A stretch of 64,000 nt of DNA from Bacillus sp. (in: firmicutes) (GCA_023666125.1 JAMPCN010000002.1:32776-96775), one strand, 5' to 3'; counted from the first letter of the stretch, positions 35,140 to 44,422 are shown. Notes: generated from the letters alone by a model not told the origin. Numbers and translations are program-made.

Positions 35140-36414
35140 CTAATTTACTATCTCCTGATAAATCCGTATCATCTTATAATAGTTCTGGTCGGCGTCATGC
35201 GTTTCTCTCGCATGTTTTCTGGCATTATCGGAATATTTCTCCGAAATTGCCTCCTTACCGAAAATTTCAATAATTTTTTCGGCAAGCGCATTCGTGTTTC
35301 CCGCCGGATATAACAGTCCGTCTCCGCCGTCCACCAAAAGATTATGGATGCCTCCCACGTCCGCGGCCACACAGGGTACGCCGATTAACATTGCCTCCCC
35401 AAGCGAATTGGGGGAATTTTCCAAAGAGGACGGGCATACAAAGACATGACTGCTTAAAAACTGCGCTTTCATGCCCTCCGCATCCAGCATCCCGAGCATT
35501 GTTACTTTATCTTTCAGATTATTCTCTTTTATCAGTTTCTTTAAATAATTGCCGTACGCGGAAATTTTCAGCTTATCTTTCTGTAAAATATCGTTTCCCG
35601 CCACGTAAATATGCGCTTCCGGATACTGTTCCAAAATCGCCGGCATTGCCTGTAATAAATAATGAAATCCCTTTAAAGGATAATCACCCTGACTTAAAAA
35701 TATACTGTAGGGAACGCAGTTGCTGCCTTTCCATCTATCCCGGTAAAAACACCCCCGCATGGTCTCATTCAGTAAATGATATTTTGCGTCCGGATTTATT
35801 TTGGCTACATTTTCCCTGTCAAAATCCGTTCTTCCGGCAACATGCCCGGTCAGGCGAAGCGCCTCTTTTTCATAAATTCCTCTTTTGTAAAATTTCTTCT
35901 GCTGCTGTTTTAAGCTGTCTTTTCTTACAAAATCCCTAAATGTAATCTTCCGCTGTATTTTGCCCGGTAAATCCGCCATATAAGCAACCGCGCAGGCGGA
36001 AATCAAACCCTGTACGCCGATAAGCGTTTTATCCGGATTCCTGTAGGCACGCACGCACGCCAGCGTATGTGGAAACTCCGTGCCAAAAATATGTACCATA
36101 TCCGGCTTGAACTCCTCTAGGATTTCTTTCATCCGTCCTTCTATTGAACTGTCATACTGCTCCGGCGTCTCCAAATCCTCTACAAAGCCATAACAGTAAC
36201 ATGATTCGTCCTCCACAAGCTTCATCTTTCTGCTGATATTGCCTGTCTCTTTCGTCACCGGAAATGCAATCCCAAGCGTAATCTGATTACGATGCTTCTC
36301 CTGCAAAAACCTGTCCAGCATCGCAGTCAGCCATCCTTCCCGATTACTATAAGGCTCCCCTAACTGCTTCGCTATTGCCGGGAGCATAATATTGCACACC
36401 CAAAGCACTCTCAT
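35140..36414 (-). CDS. GT4 family glycosyltransferase
   Basis: 424 residues. The ATG at 36414 overlaps the preceding stop codon (TGATG), so the two genes are translationally coupled. The GT-B fold has an N-terminal acceptor half (VLWVCNIMLPAIA, VHIFGTEFPHT) and a donor half with SQGDYPLKGFHYLLQAM, MLGMLDAEGM and VCPSSLENSPNSLGEAML, which carries the E-x7-E motif. It is a typical retaining EPS glycosyltransferase. Sugar unknown. Confidence 0.87.
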   Translation of the reverse strand: MRVLWVCNIMLPAIAKQLGEPYSNREGWLTAMLDRFLQEKHRNQITLGIAFPVTKETGNISRKMKLVEDESCYCYGFVEDLETPEQYDSSIEGRMKEILEEFKPDMVHIFGTEFPHTLACVRAYRNPDKTLIGVQGLISACAVAYMADLPGKIQRKITFRDFVRKDSLKQQQKKFYKRGIYEKEALRLTGHVAGRTDFDRENVAKINPDAKYHLLNETMRGCFYRDRWKGSNCVPYSIFLSQGDYPLKGFHYLLQAMPAILEQYPEAHIYVAGNDILQKDKLKISAYGNYLKKLIKENNLKDKVTMLGMLDAEGMKAQFLSSHVFVCPSSLENSPNSLGEAMLIGVPCVAADVGGIHNLLVDGGDGLLYPAGNTNALAEKIIEIFGKEAISEKYSDNARKHARETHDADQNYYKMIRIYQEIVN

Positions 36415-37247
36415 CACTTAACACCCTGTCCCTTCTCATAATAGATTTTCTTTAGTTTATTGTAACAGCCGGCTGTCAACGGATTCCGGGCTAACCATGT
36501 ACGAAGCGGCGCCAATGAAACCCACATAATAATCCTGTACTGCCATACCTGTTTGGCCGGCATATATTTTCTTACAATTTCTTGATGTTCCTTTGTGGAA
36601 ACTCTTTTATTCTTTTTAGTTTCCGAATAACCCCCGCCTTCATAGTCCGCAATAATCATATCGTTATAGATAAAAGAAACCCTCTGTGGCAGTTCATTCG
36701 TAAAAAAACACCATAAAAACTGCTCATAATCGGCGCGCACACGATATTTTACCTCAAACGGATGGGCTGTTAATAACCTCCTGTCATAAAAACACGCCTG
36801 ATGGCAAGGCACGTTCCGGTAACAGCCAAACGCGTCCATGGATGGATTGGACGCCACTTCGCGCCCTGTTGCCCTTTCATAAATATTGCCATAATAAATA
36901 CCGTATCCGGCAGGATTGGAGTCAATCACCCGCGACATATTTTCCAATACTTTCTCATCATAAAACACGTCTCCGCAGTTGAGAAAATAAACATATTTTC
37001 CCCCGGCCTGCGCCACCGCCTGATTCATAGCATCATAAATGCCGGTATCCTTTTTTTCGATAAAACGCAGAGAAGAAATTTCATTTTTCATTTCTTCGGC
37101 AAAAATCCGGGAGCCGTCAGAAGATATCCCATCTTTTATTATAACCTCATAATCGCCAAAAGTCTGCCCCCTAATACTTTCCAATGTTACTTTTAATTTA
37201 TCCCCCGGATTCAAACAGACCACTAAAACAGAAAATTTCGGTTCCAT
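36414..37247 (-). CDS. GT2 family glycosyltransferase, WcaA/WcaE-like
   Basis: 277 residues. The GT-A domain shows FSVLVVCLNPGDKLKVTLESI, IIKDGISSDGS, DTGIYDAMNQAV and YFLNCGDVFYD; the DxGIYDAMN and NCGD pairing is typical of colanic/EPS GT2 enzymes. A GGGAG site precedes the ATG. It lies between the polymerase gene and two GT4 genes. Donor unknown. Confidence 0.87.
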   Translation of the reverse strand: MEPKFSVLVVCLNPGDKLKVTLESIRGQTFGDYEVIIKDGISSDGSRIFAEEMKNEISSLRFIEKKDTGIYDAMNQAVAQAGGKYVYFLNCGDVFYDEKVLENMSRVIDSNPAGYGIYYGNIYERATGREVASNPSMDAFGCYRNVPCHQACFYDRRLLTAHPFEVKYRVRADYEQFLWCFFTNELPQRVSFIYNDMIIADYEGGGYSETKKNKRVSTKEHQEIVRKYMPAKQVWQYRIIMWVSLAPLRTWLARNPLTAGCYNKLKKIYYEKGQGVK

Positions 37248-37264
37248 GCCGTCTCCCTATCCTT

Positions 37265-38383
37265 TTAATTTACATCCGATAAAATATTTACCATATCATG
37301 GAAAAAGAATGTCTTATACGGTAAAATCAACAATCCGTCGTCATACGCCCTGCTCATGAACATGGCAAAGTAAAGCAGCGCCGCCCCAATCATCCCCAGC
37401 CGCAGCAGTTTTTTCCACTTTTCATTCTCCGTCTGCCCGATAAGCGCCGGTAAGAAGAAAATATGGCTGATAGTCAGATAATATCCGATACGGGAAATAA
37501 TCGGCAGAAAAGAGCAGAACACATATAACACAAGCGCGCCAAGGTTTAAGTAAAAATAAAACTGCATCCGCCTGTTTCCCCGTATGCTTTTTTTATAATA
37601 AAATAACGATAATACCAGGACCGCCAAACACCGCAAAATATTGATATAACTCGTTCCGCCCTCCAGATACTCCGTATCCTCATACGTCGGATATAGAAAT
37701 ACAACCATTTTTAAGTAAAAATCCTGGCAGAACAGAAACGTAGTGCAAAACAAGGCTGCCAGCGCAAGCTGCCACTTTTTCCATGTCAGGGAAGCCAGAA
37801 AGTATAACGGTAAAATAACAAGCAGCGATTTATGGAAAAAGGAACCCAAAATTACCAGTAAAATAAATCTTCCCCACTGTCTTCTGACGACAAATTTCAT
37901 GGAATACAACGCCAGGGCAAGCGCCAGATAATAGCGTACCGTGCTGAAAGTCTGAAAATAATATCCTAACGCCATAAACAGAAAATAGGTGATTGGAAAT
38001 TCGTCGCTCTGCTCATAAATAGCCAGCATAAACAATAACACCGTCGCAAAAGCATAAACCGCAAATACAAGCAGATAATTTTCAAAACCCGACAAACCGT
38101 ATATAATTTTCACTAACAGATTAAATCCCGGCTCCGTCGGCACATAGGCATTGCAGTGAACCAGATGCATAAACTCTACATATTTTGCATAATCATTTCC
38201 TACGTTCTGTCTGCACGCAGAAAGCGCAAAAAGGATAATGAATATAGCCAAAAGACAGACTCGGTTGCACATCTGCTGCCTCGTTATCCTATATGGTTGT
38301 ACAACCGGATGGTTATTAATCATGCAGGCAAGCAGCGCCGTACCTGCCGCAACTGTAAGATACAAAATCATGAGTAGACCCAT
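37265..38383 (-). CDS. EpsG-family polysaccharide polymerase (Wzy-type)
   Basis: 372 residues and about ten helices. The first external loop has SACRQNVGNDYAKYVEFM and VPTEPGFNLL, and a later loop has STVRYYLALALALY: the R-x3-G-x-D-Y, E-x-G and R-Y-x-A pattern of the EpsG family (PF14897). Such proteins polymerise repeat units at the outer face of the membrane. Together with the Wzz-like gene 813 bases upstream it defines a Wzy-dependent system. No matching Wzx is visible. Confidence 0.85.
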   Translation of the reverse strand: MGLLMILYLTVAAGTALLACMINNHPVVQPYRITRQQMCNRVCLLAIFIILFALSACRQNVGNDYAKYVEFMHLVHCNAYVPTEPGFNLLVKIIYGLSGFENYLLVFAVYAFATVLLFMLAIYEQSDEFPITYFLFMALGYYFQTFSTVRYYLALALALYSMKFVVRRQWGRFILLVILGSFFHKSLLVILPLYFLASLTWKKWQLALAALFCTTFLFCQDFYLKMVVFLYPTYEDTEYLEGGTSYINILRCLAVLVLSLFYYKKSIRGNRRMQFYFYLNLGALVLYVFCSFLPIISRIGYYLTISHIFFLPALIGQTENEKWKKLLRLGMIGAALLYFAMFMSRAYDDGLLILPYKTFFFHDMVNILSDVN

Positions 38384-38392
38384 TACCCCTTT

Positions 38393-39217
38393 TTAATGCC
38401 GCCGCTGTGAACGAATCCCTTCTTTCATCAGCCGGTATGCCTTTTTAAACGGAATTTTCCGGCACATTTCCTTTTTATTTTTCAGCAAAAAACGAAGTGC
38501 AAACACACCGGAAAGCCTTCCGTATAAATAATAATAAAGAACGCCTCTGTCCGTAAAAAACTTGCGGGTATATCCGTGAAACCATGTGGATTCTCTTTCG
38601 ATTTCCTCTCCGATACAGACAGGCAGGGCGATGATTTTCAGTCCTGCACGCAGACAGTCACGCAAAAAAAGACTGTCCTCCCCGTTACTGTATTTTGCAC
38701 CGCCGCCAAACAAAAGAGAAAAATGCACATTGGCTCTCCTGAAAGAATCCAGTTTCCCTGAAATACTGTATGCGGGATATCTGCCGTAATTATACCAGCG
38801 AATCCTTTTTACCTCTTCATTCCAGTATGTTTTTCTCGCCGGGGCGACTTTCACATTGAATAGAATGATATCGGCGTCCGGATATTGTTCATATGCCTCC
38901 CGAATCAAGTCGGCATATCCTTTTTCCAACACAATATCTTCATCGGAAAAAAGCACGATATCGGCATCCGCATGCATAAGCGCCGTATTTCTGCTAAGAC
39001 CTACGCCACGTTCTTTCATAAGCATACACTGTATTTTATAAGGCTGTTTCGCCGTCTTTAATCCGCTTCGTAAATCCTGCTCCCGATATCCATAGCTGTC
39101 ACATTGATTGACAAGCACAGCATCGGTTTCAATATTCATTTTGTCCGACAGTTCTTTGACATTCTGCTCCACCGCCGATACTAAAACCTGCACTTTTAAA
39201 GATGATTGTAATACCAT
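38393..39217 (-). CDS. GT-A type glycosyltransferase (GT2-like)
   Basis: 274 residues. A variant GT-A domain: KVQVLVSAVEQNV at the front, then ERGVGLSRNTALMHADADIVLFSDEDIVLEKGY shortened to its key parts GLSRNTAL and FSDEDIV, which place the nucleotide/metal site. FGGGAKYSNGEDSLF and a conserved FHGYTRKFFTDRG tail follow. The start overlaps the Wzz-like gene end by 22 bases in another frame, with GAGG upstream. Likely adds a sugar to the lipid-linked unit; donor unknown. Confidence 0.75.
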   Translation of the reverse strand: MVLQSSLKVQVLVSAVEQNVKELSDKMNIETDAVLVNQCDSYGYREQDLRSGLKTAKQPYKIQCMLMKERGVGLSRNTALMHADADIVLFSDEDIVLEKGYADLIREAYEQYPDADIILFNVKVAPARKTYWNEEVKRIRWYNYGRYPAYSISGKLDSFRRANVHFSLLFGGGAKYSNGEDSLFLRDCLRAGLKIIALPVCIGEEIERESTWFHGYTRKFFTDRGVLYYYLYGRLSGVFALRFLLKNKKEMCRKIPFKKAYRLMKEGIRSQRRH

Positions 39218-40188
39218 TTCATAAACCTCATATCAGCATCCTGAATCAAAAAGCCAACCGGTTTACATTCCAATAACTCCAACTGCTCTATCCGGTAGCC
39301 GCATGTTGTCCTATCCATTTGTCCATAGGGAATCACCAGTAAAACGCCGTCCGCCCTGCGTATATCCTCTGTCATCTGCCGCGTTATCTCTACTCCTTTT
39401 GTCAGTTCCAGCACAGCGGTCGTGCCGTTTTTTTCCGTTATATAAGCGCGGTTTTGTTCCAAATCATTTTGAAACTGCTCTAACAGTTTCTTCTCCCTAT
39501 CCGATTTTACATGCTCTTCTTTCGTAAAACAAAAACCAATGAATGACAGACTTGTAACGCTCTTTAAATCCCCCGGCACATATATTTTATCATTTAATAC
39601 ATATAAAAGCGCTATGGCAAAAATCGCTGCGGCAAGCGCAACGGCAAAACCAACTATCGCTGCCTGTAATAATCTGGGGTCCGCCGCTAACATCTGCGGC
39701 TCAGTTTCCTTTTCTATTTCAATGCTGAGAAACTCCTTTTCCCGTGTTCCCATCTCCACCAGAGATAAATCGGTCGCTTTCAAAATGGCCGCCGTCCTAT
39801 CCGCATCGGAGGTGGTAATCGTAATCGTTAAAAAATGGATATCCGAAAGAATCTGCGCAGAAGTCGCCGCAAGGACTTCCTCTTTTGTATAATCGTCCGG
39901 CAGATAAGACATTGTCGCATTCAAAATTGCATCCGTTGACATTAAATCATTCCATGTATATCCGTTATACGCCTCATAAACCGCCCCCGTCGGGTCTGTC
40001 GCAAAATCAAGTTTCAGATAGGACTCTGCCTGATACTCCCGGTTGCTGTTTATCACGACATGCCAGAAAAAATAAATGCCTGCTCCAAATGCCGCTCCCA
40101 TAACTGCGGCCAGTATGACAAACCGGATTTTCCCCAGAAAAAGGAGAACATATTTCTTACAATCCATACCCTCATTTCCGTATTTCAT
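39196..40188 (-). CDS. Wzz-like chain-length protein with a degenerate tyrosine-kinase-like C-terminus
   Basis: About 330 residues, start taken at M12 (40188), with M19 also possible. Two helices (about 22-42 and 175-198) flank an external domain with NREYQAESYLKLDF, the Wzz arrangement. After helix 2 a cytoplasmic part of about 130 residues resembles a BY-kinase core: DGVLLVIPYGQMDRTTCGYRI and KPVGFLIQDAD correspond to late kinase strands, but no Walker A (GxxGxGKS/T) or Tyr-rich tail is present. It therefore looks like a chain-length regulator carrying a pseudokinase. It lies between the priming transferase and a GT gene. Confidence 0.7.
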   Translation of the reverse strand: MKYGNEGMDCKKYVLLFLGKIRFVILAAVMGAAFGAGIYFFWHVVINSNREYQAESYLKLDFATDPTGAVYEAYNGYTWNDLMSTDAILNATMSYLPDDYTKEEVLAATSAQILSDIHFLTITITTSDADRTAAILKATDLSLVEMGTREKEFLSIEIEKETEPQMLAADPRLLQAAIVGFAVALAAAIFAIALLYVLNDKIYVPGDLKSVTSLSFIGFCFTKEEHVKSDREKKLLEQFQNDLEQNRAYITEKNGTTAVLELTKGVEITRQMTEDIRRADGVLLVIPYGQMDRTTCGYRIEQLELLECKPVGFLIQDADMRFMKWYYNHL

Positions 40189-40227
40189 TCTGATATTCAT
40201 ACCTTTCCTGCCCATCTGCATACACGG

Positions 40228-41601
40228 TCAATCTTTGTGCGCCGTCGTTTGATTGCTGTCTACTCCCTCCGTACTTTCGGGTTTAAATAATATTTTTAAC
40301 GTCAAAAGCATCAGCTTTAAATCCAGCCATACGGAATAATTTTCGATATAAGTTAAATCCAGTTTTAACTTATCGTATGGCGTCGTATTATATTTCCCGT
40401 ATACCTGCGCATAACCGGCAAGCCCTGCTTTCACTTTCATACGGAAAACAAATTCCGGCATTTCCTTTACATACTGCGCAATAATCTCCGGCCGCTCCGG
40501 GCGCGGTCCGATAAAGGACATATCGCCTTTTAAAATATTAAATAACTGCGGTAATTCGTCAATGCGGACTGCACGGATGACTTTTCCTACCGGCGTAATT
40601 CTCGAATCGTTTTTAGCGGCAAGCCTTGCCACGCCGTCTTTTTCCGCATCCACCCTCATGCTGCGGAACTTTAAAATATAAAATTCCCGTCCGTCCCTTG
40701 TACAGCGAATCTGCTTATATAACACCGGTCCGCCGTCGTATAGTTTAATGGCAATCGCCGTTATTAACATGAACGGCGACGCTATTACCAGTAAAATCAC
40801 CGCGCACAGCAAATCAATCAATCTTTTTACAAGCCGCTGTTCTATCTTTAACGCATACTCTCTCGTCAGTAAAATCGGCGTATCGAATAAATGAAGCTGG
40901 TCGGAGCCTTTTACCAGTACATCCGAAACTTTCGGCATCATATAGACGCGGATGGATTTGCTGTAGCAGTACTTTAACAGCTCGTTTCTTATCTGTATCG
41001 GGATATCCCACAGCACGACCGCGCCATAACCGCCCATAATTTCCGTCTTAACATTCTCCATTCCCTCGGCAATATCGATACATTTATTAATCCGGTACTT
41101 GTCCTTTCGGGAATCGAACTTCGCCACAATGCCGTCAATCGGGCGTTCTCCATGGATAAGTAAAATCTCCCGCGGCGGAAACGCTTTGTGGTAAAACATA
41201 TTACAGACATATACCCATACCGCCGACAGTACGACTTGTATCAGCATCGTTTCCATAATCGGGCTTCCATCTACAAGCTGATTGGCCATCAGCGAAATCT
41301 GTAAATAGGATATGATATTTACTCCTGCCAATGCAAAGAATTGGGAAAAATAAACATCCACGGGCTTCAAATAGCCGATTTTCAAACCGCCGTATGTGCT
41401 GGCAAAGAAAAACAGCAGTACAAAATATATCAGAAACATCAATATATGCCCTTTGAAAAAAAAGTTCAGACGGCGGTGCATATGCAGAAAAGGATAATAT
41501 CCCGTCATCCAGAAATAGGCATATACGCCGGTCTGAAAAATCAAACCGACAAAGGAAAGCTGCAATATAATAAGTCTCTTTAACGATTCTATCCGTTTCA
41601 C
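40228..41601 (-). CDS. Polyprenyl-phosphate sugar-1-phosphate transferase (priming enzyme, CpsE/WbaP type)
   Basis: 457 residues starting at a GTG with GAGG 7 bases upstream. Four N-terminal helices, a CoA-binding-like middle domain (REILLIHGERP, MGGYGAVVLWD), a fifth membrane segment (KRLIDLLCAVILLVIASPFM) and the bacterial sugar transferase domain follow. That domain has GGPVLYKQIR, ILKFRSMR, RIDELPQLFNILKGDMSFIGPRP and KAGLAGYAQV, all catalytic signatures. It starts repeat-unit synthesis by linking a sugar-1-phosphate to undecaprenyl phosphate. The first sugar may be any UDP-sugar made here. Confidence 0.92.
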   Translation of the reverse strand: MKRIESLKRLIILQLSFVGLIFQTGVYAYFWMTGYYPFLHMHRRLNFFFKGHILMFLIYFVLLFFFASTYGGLKIGYLKPVDVYFSQFFALAGVNIISYLQISLMANQLVDGSPIMETMLIQVVLSAVWVYVCNMFYHKAFPPREILLIHGERPIDGIVAKFDSRKDKYRINKCIDIAEGMENVKTEIMGGYGAVVLWDIPIQIRNELLKYCYSKSIRVYMMPKVSDVLVKGSDQLHLFDTPILLTREYALKIEQRLVKRLIDLLCAVILLVIASPFMLITAIAIKLYDGGPVLYKQIRCTRDGREFYILKFRSMRVDAEKDGVARLAAKNDSRITPVGKVIRAVRIDELPQLFNILKGDMSFIGPRPERPEIIAQYVKEMPEFVFRMKVKAGLAGYAQVYGKYNTTPYDKLKLDLTYIENYSVWLDLKLMLLTLKILFKPESTEGVDSNQTTAHKD

Positions 41602-41630
41602 CTTAACACCTCATTTGTGAATCTGTCGTT

Positions 41631-42419
41631 CTAAATGCGCCTTAACGTCGCGCGCACCGCCCATAAGCCAAAACAAACCATACTGTCCGGAAGCGTCAGT
41701 TTTTCCTCTTTTCGATATAAATGCCAGATTCGCTTCATGGCGGCGAATTTATTGGATGAAAGACTCTTCTTCGGTCTTCTGTAAATCGCCAGCGCTTCAT
41801 TCAAACCGTATGCTGTATAACCGGCGCGGAGAATCTTCCACCACATTGCCGTATCTTCGCTTTCCACTTCCGGCATCCGTATCAATTCCTTAGGAATTAT
41901 TTTCGTATCAAATATAACCGTCGTTGTAAAAATAACTGTCCGCGACAATGCTTTCCGGTATGTGAGCGTCTCCGGTACCGCAACTATTTTTCCGGTTCCT
42001 TTTGCCTGTTCATCACCAAATTCATATGCGGTAAAAGCAAAACCCGCCCGCTTTTTTTGCATAAAAGCAAGCTCTTTTTCCAGTTTATCACAAAGCCAGA
42101 TATCATCCGCGTCCAGAAACGCTATATATCTTCCCTGCGCCAGCTCGATACCTGTATTTCTGGCTTTTGCCGCGCCCCCGTTTTCTTTTTTTCTAATCAG
42201 ACGGATACGTTCCGCTTCCGCGCCTTGCTTCTGCTGCGTCTGATAAGATAGGCTGTCTATTGCCTCCTGAATCAGCCCGGCGCTGTTATCCGGCGAAGCG
42301 TCGTCTATAAGAATTAGCTCCCAATTATGATAAGTCTGTCTCCGCACCATCGCTATCGTCTCGGCGATATAATCCTGCGCCCGATAGACCGGAACAATAA
42401 TACTGACCATTTCTTCCAT
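41631..42419 (-). CDS. GT2 family glycosyltransferase
   Basis: 262 residues. The ATG at 42419 overlaps the preceding stop (TGATG) and has AGAGG 8 bases upstream; a longer frame reaching 42557 lies inside the upstream gene. GT-A motifs: VSIIVPVYRAQDYIAET, LIDDASPDNSAG, ARNTGIELA and FLDADDIWL. The family member is of the EpsE/CpsI kind, adding a sugar to the lipid-linked acceptor. It directly precedes the priming transferase gene. Confidence 0.86.
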   Translation of the reverse strand: MEEMVSIIVPVYRAQDYIAETIAMVRRQTYHNWELILIDDASPDNSAGLIQEAIDSLSYQTQQKQGAEAERIRLIRKKENGGAAKARNTGIELAQGRYIAFLDADDIWLCDKLEKELAFMQKKRAGFAFTAYEFGDEQAKGTGKIVAVPETLTYRKALSRTVIFTTTVIFDTKIIPKELIRMPEVESEDTAMWWKILRAGYTAYGLNEALAIYRRPKKSLSSNKFAAMKRIWHLYRKEEKLTLPDSMVCFGLWAVRATLRRI

Positions 42420-43348
42420 CAGATATCCTCTTTTACCAGATAAATCGGTCTTTTCTTCACTTCCATATATGTCTTGGATAAGTATTGCCCTACAATGCCA
42501 AGACAAAACAACTGCACGCCGCTGACTAAAGAAATAATACAAACCAGCGAAGGCCATCCTGACGTCGGGTCGCCAAATAATATTTTACGAACGATAACCA
42601 CAATAATCAGTAAAAACGCCGCCACACAGAACAAAACCCCCATAAAAGAAGCGAATGCAAGCGGCACCGTGGAAAAACCGATGATGCCCTCCAGAGAATA
42701 TAAGAACAGTCCCCAGAATGACCACTTGGTTTCCCCTTTTTTGCGTTCTACATTTTCAAATTCAATCCACTTCGTCTCATAACCTACCCAGCCGAAAATC
42801 CCCTTGGTAAAGCGGTTGTATTCGGTCATGGCAAGAATCGCATCCACGACCTGTCTCGTCATTAAACGGTAATCTCTCGCCCCGTCCACAATCTCCGTCT
42901 TGGAAATCTTATTCATCAAACGGTAAAACATCCTGGCAAAAAAGGAGCGTATCATCGGCTCGCCTTTTCTCGTCACCCGCCTTGTCGCCACGGAGTCATA
43001 TCCCTGCTCAATATAAGAATACATTTCCGGCAAAAGCGCAGGCGGATCCTGCAAATCCGCATCCATCAAAACTGCATAATCGCCTTTTGCCTTCTGCAGT
43101 CCCGCATAGATAGCTGCCTCTTTCCCAAAATTTCTGGAAAAAGACACAAGATGCACTCTCTCGTCATCCACACGCAGTTTCTTCACTTCCGCCACAGTTT
43201 TGTCTTTAGAGCCGTCATCAATATAAAGTATTTCCAGCTCTAATCCTTTTTCTTTGAAAAAACCGTCGTTTTTTAACAGCTCATGGTAAAAATCCGCAAT
43301 ATTTTCTTCCTCATTAAAGCATGGAACAATAACGCTTAACAGGCTCAT
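42419..43348 (-). CDS. GT2 glycosyltransferase, GtrB/DPM-like with two C-terminal helices
   Basis: 309 residues from the ATG at 43348, with GGAGG upstream. The GT-A domain has LSVIVPCFNEEENI, YIDDGSKDKTV, GKEAAIYAGL and LMDADLQDPP. Two helices (about 225-285) and GQYLSKTYMEVKKRP end the protein. This is the layout of enzymes charging undecaprenyl phosphate with a sugar for GT-C transferases. First gene of the EPS operon 43348-31252; the GT39-like enzyme at the other end is a likely user. Confidence 0.87.
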   Translation of the reverse strand: MSLLSVIVPCFNEEENIADFYHELLKNDGFFKEKGLELEILYIDDGSKDKTVAEVKKLRVDDERVHLVSFSRNFGKEAAIYAGLQKAKGDYAVLMDADLQDPPALLPEMYSYIEQGYDSVATRRVTRKGEPMIRSFFARMFYRLMNKISKTEIVDGARDYRLMTRQVVDAILAMTEYNRFTKGIFGWVGYETKWIEFENVERKKGETKWSFWGLFLYSLEGIIGFSTVPLAFASFMGVLFCVAAFLLIIVVIVRKILFGDPTSGWPSLVCIISLVSGVQLFCLGIVGQYLSKTYMEVKKRPIYLVKEDI

Positions 43349-43384
43349 GACTTCCTCCAAATACCTCTCATTACCCGGTTTGTG

Positions 43385-43419
43385 TAACGCTAGCCGATAG
43401 GCTTGCGTTTATTATATCA
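43385..43419 (-). promoter_or_regulatory. Putative promoter and 5' hairpin at the head of the EPS operon
   Basis: Minus-strand TGATATAAT (43411-43419) is an extended -10 with perfect TATAAT; the -35 region is poor (TTGCGC at an 18-base spacing). Immediately downstream a hairpin (43385-43408, arms AACGC and AGCC with their complements) lies near the expected transcription start, about 60 bases before the first operon gene. It may protect the 5' end or be a transcription control point. Confidence 0.42.
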
Positions 43420-43428
43420 TGTTACCAT

Positions 43429-43457
43429 AAAAAAGCGCAAGCTCCGCAGCCTGCGCT
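43429..43457 (-). terminator. Intrinsic terminator after the Rpn-family gene
   Basis: Minus-strand hairpin with arms AGCGCA and TGCGCT around a GC-rich loop (43434-43457), followed by six T. It lies 90 bases after the stop of the nuclease gene and separates it from the EPS operon promoter. Confidence 0.65.
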
Positions 43458-43546
43458 CTAAGAATTTACCATCTCATCATATATGTATTTGCCGGTCGGG
43501 TTCTCTGTGTCTGTCAGGCTGCTGCAGCCATCAAACGCATCATCAG

Positions 43547-44422
43547 CTATTGCTGTCGGTTTTCCAGTTCCGTCTCAAACTGTTGTATGCTTTCCACCTT
43601 CGCAGCCATTGCCAGCCAGCGTTTTAAGGTGTCAAGGTCTTTTTCACTCATAATTTTCGCTGATAATTCTTCGGAAACGTCTCCTAAATCCATCAAAAGC
43701 TGTATAATAGATTCCGCTCTTCCTTCCGCCTTCCCCATGTCGTGTACATATTCATCCTCTGCCCTGCGGTCTCTTATTGCTTTCAAATGTTCTTCGTACA
43801 TATACCGCAATGTTTTACCAAGACTCATTGTTTTAAGCTCCCTAATCGCTTCGTTAATCCCTGCGCTTTTAGATTTAATCATTTTAAGGTCCTCCTCATT
43901 TTCCGCATTGAACAGCCGTATCCAGTCGTCAACCGATCCCGCTCCATTTAGTGTTTTTCCTAACTCAATGATATGTACTTCAAACAGGTCTGTCAGGTCT
44001 TTCCCGTTTTTATCGCGCAGCCTGTATATCGTATGATATTCATCACTGTCTACCAAATCAAAATCCAATATACTGATGCTTATGCACTTGCGCAGTCTGT
44101 CGTAATCCTGTCCTGACCTTAAATCGTCAGTATACATTTTTGCCAGATAGAATAATGTCCTCTTCGTCCAATTCTTCTGTACCCTTACCTGCATTTCAAT
44201 TCCTGCTTTGGCATCTTCCGCCAGCTTAATGTTCAGCGCCAAATCCATAATTCCCAGTTTTTGCATACGGTAGCGTTTCCATAAAAACGGCGTTGTAAGA
44301 CGTACGGATTTTATATGTTCCATACGAATACCAAGCACGTCGCTGATAAACTGTTTTCTGACGTTTTCATGTGTAAACAGTTCCTTGAACGCATAATCGT
44401 TTTTTAAAGAAATCAACTTCAT
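43547..44422 (-). CDS. Rpn family / PD-(D/E)XK nuclease-type transposase-like protein
   Basis: 291 residues from the ATG at 44422, which has AGGAGGG upstream; an earlier ATG lacks it. The front LISLKNDYAFKELFTHEN is the family start. GIMDLALNI supplies the catalytic Asp and AGIEMQVRVQ the E-x-Q of the PD-(D/E)XK core, so the nuclease looks intact. The second half is helical with a YVHDMGKAEGRAESIIQLL motif. Such proteins are DNA nucleases that promote recombination and are often near mobile DNA. It is a single-gene unit with its own terminator. Confidence 0.85.
   Translation of the reverse strand: MKLISLKNDYAFKELFTHENVRKQFISDVLGIRMEHIKSVRLTTPFLWKRYRMQKLGIMDLALNIKLAEDAKAGIEMQVRVQKNWTKRTLFYLAKMYTDDLRSGQDYDRLRKCISISILDFDLVDSDEYHTIYRLRDKNGKDLTDLFEVHIIELGKTLNGAGSVDDWIRLFNAENEEDLKMIKSKSAGINEAIRELKTMSLGKTLRYMYEEHLKAIRDRRAEDEYVHDMGKAEGRAESIIQLLMDLGDVSEELSAKIMSEKDLDTLKRWLAMAAKVESIQQFETELENRQQ

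Noticed and set aside
43587-44036. Plus-strand 149-codon frame opposite the Rpn-family gene
   Set aside because: Serine- and leucine-rich shadow of the minus-strand coding sequence with no start signal.
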